Assembly: GCA_012729935.1 (NCBI GenBank)
Contig: JAAYBY010000042.1
Coordinates: 1-5,738 of the forward strand
DNA length: 5,738 nt
Direction of reading: 5' to 3'
Source of the DNA: Clostridiaceae bacterium
GTDB lineage: Bacteria; Bacillota; Clostridia; Saccharofermentanales; UBA5734
The position numbers and the translations under genes are program-made. The notes under the pieces were generated by a model that searched no databases, had not been told where the DNA came from, and saw nothing but the letters and a program-made list of their open reading frames with translations. Position 1 is the stretch's first letter. Each line of letters starts with the position of its first letter. Positions 1 to 5,738 of this stretch are shown one piece after another.

Positions 1-2
1 TG

Positions 3-1538
3 ATCAGCCGCTGGAAATCAGGCGCACGAAAAATATCTTTGCATTCGCCACATATCGCGTCCTTGGCAACTTATTTTGTTCACATTGACGCGTTTCCCTA
101 TCAAAAAGCCTATCTGGATCGATTACTTCGCAACCTGATGCATCGGGATCCTCAGCACGCAACCGACGAAGAACGGTCGCTGGCTTTGGCTAACTGGTTT
201 ATGTCCACCGATCCGGTTCCTGTGCCGGAAGAGCCGGAAAAGTTCCTCTTTTCTGACGAATCAGAACCGATGCTCAGCCAAATCGGCCGATGGCTGACTC
301 CATCTGCGTTTGAATCGAAACGATCGATGATGACGGAACACCCGACAGCAAGTGCGCTTCACCCAGCCGAATCGGTTGCCAACACCAGTAAAATCCGTAT
401 TTATCCGGGGCTGGTCGGTAAACGGCAGGCTATTCTGGAAATTCTCGATGAAGCATTGACCACGAATTCACCGCAGGATTTTCTGCTTTTCAGTGAGGAA
501 CCGATGAACTGGTTGCTCGATGATCCTGACTTCACAGTCATCTGGGCAAATCGATTGCGTCGAATCATCGAGCAGGGGCATACCGTTTCGATAATCCATG
601 TTGTCAATCGAAGTGCACAGGAAACTTTGGGAATCATCAATCACTGGCTGCCACTCCATCTATCAGGTCAGATTCGATCCTATTATGACCCACGATACAA
701 TAATCCGTCTATCTGTCAGACGCTGTTCATTGTACGTGGAAAAGCTGCGCTGATCAGTCAGTCAACACGTGATGATGCAACGCAGTCGATCTGTCTGTTG
801 ATCCGGGATGATGAGGTAATAAATCACTACACGCGTGTTTTTCAGTCCTATCTGCACTACTGCCGCCCATTGTTCAGTGGCTATTCTGTTAAACAGTACG
901 ACGCGTATCTCCAGACACAAAAGCATATCTCCCAACAAGCGCAGCGCATCATTTCGTTGTGCCATCAACCGGATGTTTCCCTATTGCCCGAGCCGGTAAT
1001 GGACAGATTGTTTACTGAACTCTTAAGAGGATACAGCAGTTCATGTACATCAGAAATTGTTTCTCTCCTCAAAGAGAAACAAACAGAAACCTGCGAAACG
1101 GTCTTTCTGCTGTCTGAGGAATGGCTGGAAAATGCCGTCTTGCATGGGGCTTTGATTACTTCAGACTGTACTCTGTTTCTTAAATCGCAGATCCGTCTTT
1201 CACTGACTGAAACAGCAGCGTGGATCCGCCGACTTATCCGACAGGTGACTGAAAATGCCCAGTATCACATCTTATTATTCGATCCTGATCGAGATTTGAA
1301 AGGCAATACGCATTGTTTGCGTTATTTTGAACGCCACGCAGCCGTATTTGCCTCTTTTCCTGGTGATACACCCTTCGTCCTCAGCATTTCCGAAGCTAAC
1401 TCACTGTACGCATTAGGGCAGTATCTTGATCGTCTGATTGGCAGAATCCCAAAAATTCAGAAAGATCGATCATCGGTCATCCAAAGGTTAACAGTTGCCG
1501 CTGATCAGATCAGTGAGCAGATCAAAAAAGCAAAATGA
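3..1538 (+). CDS. HTH regulator-like protein of unknown function, 5' end outside window
   Basis: The frame is open from base 3 to the TGA at 1536-1538 (511 codons). The first residues, ISRWKSGARKIS followed by SPHIASLATYF, look like the recognition helix and last helix of an XRE-type HTH domain, so the true start lies left of the window. A TTG at 39 could be called as start, but it would cut this domain and has no good Shine-Dalgarno site. After a variable linker (about 150-390), bases 393-878 encode an alpha/beta segment: DFLLFSEEPMNWLL, then HTVSIIHVVNRS, a WLPLHLSGQIRSYYDPR stretch, TLFIV, and GKAALISQS with a following acidic helix. Its ending resembles degenerate PLD-like or TrmB-type sensor domains, which is inference. 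The remainder (879-1535) is mostly helical and unrecognised. No signal peptide or membrane segment is seen. A cytoplasmic DNA-binding regulator is likely; ligand and targets are unknown. Confidence 0.75.
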   Translation: MSRWKSGARKISLHSPHIASLATYFVHIDAFPYQKAYLDRLLRNLMHRDPQHATDEERSLALANWFMSTDPVPVPEEPEKFLFSDESEPMLSQIGRWLTPSAFESKRSMMTEHPTASALHPAESVANTSKIRIYPGLVGKRQAILEILDEALTTNSPQDFLLFSEEPMNWLLDDPDFTVIWANRLRRIIEQGHTVSIIHVVNRSAQETLGIINHWLPLHLSGQIRSYYDPRYNNPSICQTLFIVRGKAALISQSTRDDATQSICLLIRDDEVINHYTRVFQSYLHYCRPLFSGYSVKQYDAYLQTQKHISQQAQRIISLCHQPDVSLLPEPVMDRLFTELLRGYSSSCTSEIVSLLKEKQTETCETVFLLSEEWLENAVLHGALITSDCTLFLKSQIRLSLTETAAWIRRLIRQVTENAQYHILLFDPDRDLKGNTHCLRYFERHAAVFASFPGDTPFVLSISEANSLYALGQYLDRLIGRIPKIQKDRSSVIQRLTVAADQISEQIKKAK

Positions 1539-1572
1539 ATCCCCGGCGATCCGCAAAGATACACCGGGGATT
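1538..1572. terminator. Bidirectional intrinsic terminator between convergent genes
   Basis: A perfect 9-bp inverted repeat, AATCCCCGG (1538-1546) and CCGGGGATT (1564-1572), encloses a 17-nt loop. Read leftward, the stem is followed by a U-rich tract (CATTTTGCTTTTTT, inside the end of the rightward gene), a good terminator for the EF-G-like gene. Read rightward, the tail (GTTGATTGT) is weaker but may serve the regulator-like gene. The stem shares its first base with that gene's TGA stop codon. Confidence 0.75.
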
Positions 1573-1595
1573 GTTGATTGTATAGGTTGTTATTC

Positions 1596-3680
1596 TTATT
1601 CTTCGTCTTCTTCCATGCGTGCTTTGGCGTCAGCGATGACTTTTTCCGACACAACCTGCGGTGCCTGCTCATATCTGGCGAAATTGATTGTATACCAGCC
1701 ACGTCCTTGTGTCATCGACTTTAAATCTGAAGCATACTTGCCCATTTCTGATGTCGGCACTTCCGCCTGGACGACCTGGCCTTCATCATCAGGATTGATC
1801 CCCATGATCCGGCCACGCCGCTTATTCAAATCGCCCATGATATCTCCAAGGTAATCATCGGGAATATGAATCTCGACTATGCTGATGGGTTCAAGCAAAA
1901 CGGGAGAGGCCAGCGGTAACCCGGCTTTGTAAGCCAGACGGGCTGCTATTTTAAATGCCATTTCTGACGAATCAACATCATGGTACGAACCATCAACCAG
2001 CGTTGCCTTAAGATTTACGACCGGGTATCCTGCCAAAGAACCTTTACCAATCGCTTCCTGCAGGCCTTTTTCGACAGCCGGATGAAATGACTTGGGCACT
2101 GATCCACCGAAAATTTTCTGTTCGAAAACGAGATTTTCTTCTTCTCCCGGCTCGAACTCGATCCAGACATCTCCATACTGGCCATGACCACCGGTCTGTT
2201 TCTTATGGCGACCCTGAACCTTAACTTTTTTACGAATCGTTTCGCGATACGGAACGCGGGCTTCTTCGAGGCTTGCTTCAACATTGAATTTCGTTTTCAG
2301 TTTACTGCGTAAAACATCAAGCTGCTGCTCACCAAGACCTGAGATAATCATCTGATGCGTCTCAGCATCGTTGACGACATTGAAAACAGGGTCCTCGTCT
2401 TTCAGTTTGTTGAGGCCGGACATGATTTTATCTTCCTCACCTTTAACCTGCGGAAAGATCGCCATTGACAGGCACGGCACCGGAAAATTGATCTGCGGCA
2501 GCCTGATGATATGACTCCGCTCGCAGAGCGTATCATTGGTCGCAGTTAAGGAAAGTTTGGACACAGCACCGATATCTCCGGCTGTGATTTGATCCTGGGT
2601 GATCTGCTTTTTACCGATCATCAGGAAGACAGAGCTGATTCTTTCCTCTTTTTCGCGATCCGGATTGTATAAGGTACTGTTTGCTTTCAATGTTCCTGAG
2701 TATACTTTAAACAGGGAAATCCGACCGACGAACGGATCGGCAATCGTTTTAAACACAAATGCTGCCAAGGGTCCCTGTGGATCCGGTGTCAGCGATACCA
2801 TCTCACCCTCAGCTGTTTTTGCCTCAACCGGCTGGCCTTCTGACGTTTTCGGCAAATACTGGATAAACTGGTCCATAATAAAGCGAACACCCCAGTTAGC
2901 TGTGGCTGATGCGGCAAACACAGGATAGAGTGACCCTTCACGGATCGCCGCTTTAACACCAGCAGTGACTTCAGCATCAGTAAAGGCTTCTCCGCTGAAA
3001 AACTTTTCCATCAACGCCTCATCGGTTTCAGCGACCATTTCATGAATCGCTTCACACAATGATCCAACAGCATCAACCTGATCAGTCGGCATGTCGACAG
3101 GTGTAGCAGTTCCCTTCTTGTGATCCAATGAATATGCCTGCTGCTTGATCACATCGATGATACCGGTCATTTCGTTATTGACAACAATCGGAAGAGCCAA
3201 TGGAATGACGGTCTGCCCAATCGCGTCTTTCAGTGTTTCCAGTGCTTTGTCAAAGTTCGCATTGTTTTCGTCCATACGGCTGATCACAAAGGCAACCGGC
3301 AGTTTTTTCCTGCGGCACATGTTAAGCGCTTTTTCCGAGCCGACAGACAGCCCGTCTTTCGCACCAATCATGATCAGGCCGGCGTCTGCGATGTGGATGC
3401 CCTGCAAAACTTCACCGACAAAGTCAAAGTCACCTGGTGTATCAATCAGATTTATTTTGTACTGATCCCATTCACAGGCTGCTGTTGATGTGTTCAAAGA
3501 AATCTGCCGACGAATTTCTTCAGGATCAAAGTCCATGACTGTATTTCCATCATTCGACTTACCCATACGATCGATCACTTTAGCGTTGTAAAGAATCGCT
3601 TCAGCAAACGCCGTTTTCCCGGATCCTCCGTGACCCAGAAGAACCAGATTGCAGATCTTGTCAGCAGGATAGATTTTCAT
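1596..3680 (-). CDS. fusA: Elongation factor G-like translational GTPase (EF-G2 type)
   Basis: A 694-residue protein, full length for EF-G. The G domain has P-loop GHGGSGKT (16-23), a switch I ending RRQIS (58-61, usually RGIT), G3 DTPGDFDF (80-87, usually DTPGHVDF), G4 SRMD (134-137, usually NKMD) and G5 SA (258-259). Domain II covers roughly 300-385, domain III 400-475, domain IV about 478-595 with the EF-G hallmark GRHKKQTGGHGQYG (490-503) and tip HDVDSSEMAF (567-576), and domain V follows with HIPDDYLGDIMGDLNKRRG. The tail ARMEEDEE is acidic. The GHGGSGKT P-loop and altered G motifs mark the EF-G2/EF-G-like paralogue class, so the housekeeping fusA is probably elsewhere; the symbol denotes family only. 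EF-G drives GTP-dependent translocation on the ribosome; the paralogue's role is less clear. ATG at 3680 is preceded by a strong Shine-Dalgarno site, and the gene has its own promoter. Confidence 0.93.
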   Translation of the reverse strand: MKIYPADKICNLVLLGHGGSGKTAFAEAILYNAKVIDRMGKSNDGNTVMDFDPEEIRRQISLNTSTAACEWDQYKINLIDTPGDFDFVGEVLQGIHIADAGLIMIGAKDGLSVGSEKALNMCRRKKLPVAFVISRMDENNANFDKALETLKDAIGQTVIPLALPIVVNNEMTGIIDVIKQQAYSLDHKKGTATPVDMPTDQVDAVGSLCEAIHEMVAETDEALMEKFFSGEAFTDAEVTAGVKAAIREGSLYPVFAASATANWGVRFIMDQFIQYLPKTSEGQPVEAKTAEGEMVSLTPDPQGPLAAFVFKTIADPFVGRISLFKVYSGTLKANSTLYNPDREKEERISSVFLMIGKKQITQDQITAGDIGAVSKLSLTATNDTLCERSHIIRLPQINFPVPCLSMAIFPQVKGEEDKIMSGLNKLKDEDPVFNVVNDAETHQMIISGLGEQQLDVLRSKLKTKFNVEASLEEARVPYRETIRKKVKVQGRHKKQTGGHGQYGDVWIEFEPGEEENLVFEQKIFGGSVPKSFHPAVEKGLQEAIGKGSLAGYPVVNLKATLVDGSYHDVDSSEMAFKIAARLAYKAGLPLASPVLLEPISIVEIHIPDDYLGDIMGDLNKRRGRIMGINPDDEGQVVQAEVPTSEMGKYASDLKSMTQGRGWYTINFARYEQAPQVVSEKVIADAKARMEEDEE

Positions 3681-3690
3681 ATGGCGAATT

Positions 3691-3697
3691 CCCCCTT
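3691..3697 (-). promoter_or_regulatory. Ribosome binding site of the EF-G-like gene
   Basis: On the minus strand AAGGGGG lies 10 nt before the ATG at 3680-3678. It fixes the start codon, which also places the P-loop at the position expected for EF-G. Confidence 0.75.
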
Positions 3698-3706
3698 ATT
3701 TGATCA

Positions 3707-3743
3707 TCTGCAGCATATTGAGTCGTGAACGTCAGACTGCAGA
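3707..3743 (-). other. Possible leader hairpins of the EF-G-like transcript
   Basis: The predicted leader of about 70 nt can form a short hairpin at 3738-3721, AGTCTGA-CGT-TCAcGACT on the minus strand (7 bp with one bulged base). It can instead pair TCTGCAG (3743-3737) with CTGCAGA (3713-3707) around a 23-nt loop. The two pairings overlap by two bases, so both cannot fully form at once. Neither is followed by a U-run, so neither looks like a terminator. The stems are short and may be chance. Confidence 0.25.
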
Positions 3744-3751
3744 CGCTGTGC

Positions 3752-3789
3752 GTTCCATTATACTATGCACATTGTACAAGTTCCATTAT
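3752..3789. repeat. 10-bp direct repeat flanking the EF-G-like promoter
   Basis: GTTCCATTAT occurs at 3752-3761 and again at 3780-3789, with starts 28 bp apart. On the minus strand (ATAATGGAAC) the left copy covers most of the -10 box and the right copy contains the -35 hexamer and overlaps the dusB stop codon. This could be a paired operator or a small local duplication; no regulator is known for it. Confidence 0.5.
3757..3785 (-). promoter_or_regulatory. Sigma-A type promoter of the EF-G-like gene
   Basis: The minus strand reads TGGAAC (3785-3780), a 17-nt spacer, then a perfect TATAAT (3762-3757). The -35 box is weak (3 of 6 matches to TTGACA). Transcription would start near 3750, giving a leader of about 70 nt. 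The promoter begins right beside the dusB stop codon. No terminator was seen between dusB and this point, so read-through from upstream may add to expression. Confidence 0.6.
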
Positions 3790-4829
3790 GAATTTCCACA
3801 ATATTTCCCCTGACAAACCCGCCATTCTTCCAGTACGTTCAGAAGATCTTGTTCAGTCTGAACGGCTACCGCCAGCTGACGAAGTCGAGACGCGCATGAA
3901 GCTCCCTGAAAATAATGAGACAGATGGCGTCTCATTTCCAGCATTGCTTTTTGTTCGCCCAACAGGTCGCACAACCCGTGCCAGTGCTCCTTGATAATTT
4001 GCATCCGCGCGTCGATATCCGGAGCAACCATCATCGGAACGCCACCAAGTGATTGGATAATTTCGCTAAACAACCACGGACGCCCTTGAGCAGCGCGACC
4101 GATCATCAATCCATCGACGCCTGTTTCTCTAAGCATACGCAGTGCTGACGTCTGATCGACGACATCACCATTTCCATAGACTGGAATCTTGACTGCCCGC
4201 CTCACATCTGAGATAACAGACCAGTCCGCCCGCCCGCCATACATTTGATTACGGGTTCGTGCATGAATCGTAATAGCCGAAGCACCGGCGGCTTCGCACA
4301 TCCTCGCGAAATCCGGCGCATTGATGCTCATCTCATCCCAACCGCTGCGAAATTTCACCGTGACAGATTTTCCAACCGAATGCGCAGCTTCAACAGCTGC
4401 CCGAATGATCTGTTCAGCGCGGTCAGGCTGCCGCATCAACGCACATCCGGCACCGGTCATAACCACTTTTTTCACAGGACAGCCCATGTTCAGGTCTATC
4501 AGTCTGCTGCTTGATAAAATCGGATGCGCGGCGATCCGTTCGATAGCCCTGGTAAAATCCACCGGATCAGATCCAAAGAGCTGAATGCTCTCAAACGGAT
4601 AGTCGGGGTCAATGGCCAGATATCGCCAATTGCGATTCATTTTCCGATCGAAAATCAGGCCACGCGCACTGACCAGTTCTGTTACGGTCAGGCCCGCCCC
4701 GAATCGACGGCACAGCGCACGATAAACACGGTCGGTTGTTCCGGCCATCGGTGCCAGAGCCAGGTTGTTCGGTATCTGGACTGAACCAATCCTGACCGGA
4801 TGAAGATCAGCTGCCATGCGATTGGTCAT
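3786..4829 (-). CDS. dusB: tRNA-dihydrouridine synthase, DusB family
   Basis: A 347-residue flavoenzyme that reduces uridines in tRNA to dihydrouridine using NADPH and FMN. The TIM barrel opens with LALAPMAGTTDRVYR (23-37) and VTELVSARGL (49-58). The Dus signature DLNMGCPVKKV (112-122) carries the catalytic cysteine C117 and is followed by GAGCALM (126-132). Expected FMN contacts are present: IQLFGSDP (82-89), VKFRSGW (158-164), IHARTR (188-193), GNGD (219-222) and MIGRAAQGRPWLF (242-254). A helical C-terminal domain (RRHLSHYFQG onward) follows. Length and motifs match DusB/NifR3 rather than DusA or DusC. The ATG at 4829 overlaps the upstream gene by 23 nt, with GGA 5 nt before it; an ATG at 4817 (residue 5) with AGG 12 nt upstream is an alternative start. 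Either overlap suggests translational coupling. All key residues are intact. Confidence 0.95.
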   Translation of the reverse strand: MTNRMAADLHPVRIGSVQIPNNLALAPMAGTTDRVYRALCRRFGAGLTVTELVSARGLIFDRKMNRNWRYLAIDPDYPFESIQLFGSDPVDFTRAIERIAAHPILSSSRLIDLNMGCPVKKVVMTGAGCALMRQPDRAEQIIRAAVEAAHSVGKSVTVKFRSGWDEMSINAPDFARMCEAAGASAITIHARTRNQMYGGRADWSVISDVRRAVKIPVYGNGDVVDQTSALRMLRETGVDGLMIGRAAQGRPWLFSEIIQSLGGVPMMVAPDIDARMQIIKEHWHGLCDLLGEQKAMLEMRRHLSHYFQGASCASRLRQLAVAVQTEQDLLNVLEEWRVCQGKYCGNS

Positions 4830-5502
4830 CCTGATCCGTCGGATCGCTCAGCTGACTTTGTATCAGTTCACAAACACGTTTCCGTTCGTCCGGATCTCGG
4901 GCATCACCCTGGAACAAAATCGGTTCCCTGACTTTAATGGTTGCTGTTTTGGCATCAGCAAAAATTGTCACAAAAGGGATATGCCGGCCTGTATCCCGGA
5001 AGTAAAGACGGTCGATCAGCAGAAAGCCTTCATACATGTCTGACATCCGGCCATCTTCACTGGTATAGGATCGTTCGGGAAAAATCAACAGGCTCTCTCC
5101 CTGCTTTAATGCTTTCAGACTCAATTGATAGGTTTGAATGACTTTCATTGAGTCGCGGTAAACCGGTATTGTACGGGATGAACGCATCAGTGCGCTGAGA
5201 AAAGGTGCGTACAGAGTTGCCATCATCTTCGCCTTCCATTTGGGGAAACCGTAGCGTTCTGTTAACGTATATTGAACCAGATGATCAAAACAGACGCGAC
5301 GGTCGTGATAGACTGATAATGCCCAGATTCGAATGCGGCCGGGAAGCCAGGGGATTGTCATGAAAATGCCTTTTGAATTAAAATGACGGCTTAAATAAAC
5401 GACGGGATCTTTCAAGCGTTCAGGATGATCAATCCGATATCTTGTATGAAAACAACGTATTAAAAATCGGCAAAAATAAAATAGGCGTCCATAGTACTTC
5501 AT
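4807..5502 (-). CDS. PlsC-like lysophospholipid acyltransferase family protein with altered HX4D motif
   Basis: From the ATG at 5502 the protein has 231 residues, in the range of PlsC-like acyltransferases, which move an acyl chain onto lysophosphatidate or similar lipids at the inner membrane face. Numbered from the upstream ATG at 5538 (243 residues), block I is VYLSRHFNSKG, with H52 but G57 where HX4D needs aspartate. RTIPVYRDS (122-130) fits the block around the conserved arginine, and LLIFPERSYTSEDG (150-163) fits the FPEG block, with R replacing G. The N-terminus YYGRLFYFCRFLIRCF is aromatic and basic and could lie on the membrane; no clear transmembrane helix is seen. ATG 5502 is preferred because AGGAAGAG lies 4 nt before it, while 5538 has no Shine-Dalgarno site and an ATG at 5520 has AGGA touching it. 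The 3' end overlaps dusB. Substrate and activity are uncertain. Confidence 0.72.
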   Translation of the reverse strand: MKYYGRLFYFCRFLIRCFHTRYRIDHPERLKDPVVYLSRHFNSKGIFMTIPWLPGRIRIWALSVYHDRRVCFDHLVQYTLTERYGFPKWKAKMMATLYAPFLSALMRSSRTIPVYRDSMKVIQTYQLSLKALKQGESLLIFPERSYTSEDGRMSDMYEGFLLIDRLYFRDTGRHIPFVTIFADAKTATIKVREPILFQGDARDPDERKRVCELIQSQLSDPTDQDDQSHGS

Positions 5503-5506
5503 CAAA

Positions 5507-5514
5507 CTCTTCCT
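5507..5514 (-). promoter_or_regulatory. Ribosome binding site deciding the acyltransferase-like start
   Basis: AGGAAGAG on the minus strand lies 4 nt before the ATG at 5502-5500 (8 nt from its AGGA core). It favours that start over the in-frame ATGs at 5520 and 5538. Confidence 0.6.
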
Positions 5515-5568
5515 ATCCATTCCTTGATCATAAATCATGATTCAGCTTCAGACTGCCAAATCGATACT

Positions 5569-5597
5569 ATCTTAATCAACCGGCTGTGGATTGTCAA
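5569..5597 (-). promoter_or_regulatory. Sigma-A promoter of the acyltransferase-dusB transcript
   Basis: The minus strand has a perfect TTGACA (5597-5592), a 17-nt spacer and TAAGAT (5574-5569; 4 of 6 matches to TATAAT). Initiation near 5562 would leave a leader of about 60 nt before the ATG at 5502. Position and spacing suit the promoter of the leftward group. Confidence 0.72.
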
Positions 5598-5670
5598 AGA
5601 ACCTCAATCAGCAGGACATAGCCTGATTTTATCCATTTAAGCGATCATAAGACAGACTTGACAATACTTT

Positions 5671-5701
5671 TTACAAATCATTCACAACTCTGCGTTATAA
5701 T
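5671..5701 (+). promoter_or_regulatory. Possible rightward promoter at the window edge
   Basis: A perfect TATAAT stands at 5696-5701, but its best upstream hexamer, TTACAA at 5671-5676, is 19 nt away and weak. If used, it would drive a gene beyond the right edge, divergent from the acyltransferase-like gene. Confidence 0.3.
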
Positions 5702-5720
5702 ATTGTTAAGTTCATATTAT
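5697..5720. repeat. AT-rich inverted repeat, candidate operator
   Basis: ATAATAT (5697-5703) and ATATTAT (5714-5720) form a perfect 7-bp inverted repeat around a 10-nt spacer, with half-site centres 17 bp apart. The left arm overlaps the TATAAT box at 5696-5701. The layout suits a dimeric repressor site, but in such AT-rich DNA chance is a real alternative. Confidence 0.4.
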
Positions 5721-5738
5721 TGTGCATATTTTCAGACA

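Noticed and set aside
39..41. TTG as the start codon of the first gene
   Set aside because: The frame is open to the window edge, the residues upstream extend an HTH-like motif, and no Shine-Dalgarno site lies at a suitable distance.
1495..1854. Rightward open frame of 119 codons across the convergent junction
   Set aside because: It overlaps the ends of two better supported genes, is rich in serine as expected for an antisense shadow, and shows no recognisable family motif.
3145..3465. Rightward open frame of 106 codons inside the EF-G-like gene
   Set aside because: It lies entirely antisense to the conserved GTPase domain and has no supporting motif.
1596..3680. Tetracycline-resistance ribosomal protection protein (TetM type)
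   Set aside because: The GGHGQYG segment and HDVDSSEMAF tip of domain IV are those of EF-G, and the P-loop GHGGSGKT fits the EF-G2 class, not TetM.
5606..5628. Hairpin AATCAG / CTGATT as a terminator
   Set aside because: The stem has only 6 AT-rich base pairs and no proper T-run follows on either strand.
5658..5701. TTGACA (5658-5663) paired with TATAAT (5696-5701) as one rightward promoter
   Set aside because: The spacer is 32 nt, about twice what sigma-A promoters use, and no good -10 box lies 16-18 nt after this TTGACA.

Overview
The window looks like ordinary chromosome from a low-to-moderate G+C Gram-positive bacterium, most likely Bacillota of the Clostridia type. Three things suggest this: consensus-like sigma-A promoters and purine-rich Shine-Dalgarno sites, a second EF-G-like GTPase of a kind common in Clostridia, and an acyltransferase-like protein and HTH regulator-like protein that resemble clostridial families. 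The genus cannot be told from the sequence. No mobile element, CRISPR array, rRNA or tRNA gene was seen.

Layout. Positions 3-1538 (+) hold the end of a regulator-like gene whose 5' end lies outside the window. It converges on a leftward group of three genes and is separated from it by 57 bp holding one hairpin (1538-1572) that can serve as terminator from both sides. In transcription order, the leftward group is an acyltransferase-like gene (5502-4807), a dusB-type tRNA-dihydrouridine synthase (4829-3786, overlapping the gene before it) and an EF-G-like translational GTPase (3680-1596). A strong promoter (5569-5597, TTGACA-17-TAAGAT) precedes the acyltransferase-like gene. A second promoter with a perfect TATAAT box (3757-3785) begins at the dusB stop codon and probably gives the EF-G-like gene its own transcript. 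The right end (about 5640-5738) is AT-rich non-coding DNA with an inverted repeat and a possible rightward promoter for a gene beyond the window.

Function. dusB and the EF-G-like gene both belong to translation (tRNA D-loop modification and a ribosome-associated GTPase). The acyltransferase-like gene is probably linked to membrane lipid metabolism and is coupled to dusB by overlap. The regulator-like gene faces them and need not control them.

No convincing new multi-gene system was found. The points most worth a second look are altered catalytic motifs in the acyltransferase-like and EF-G-like proteins, the unusual sensor-like domain of the regulator, and small symmetric elements around two promoters.
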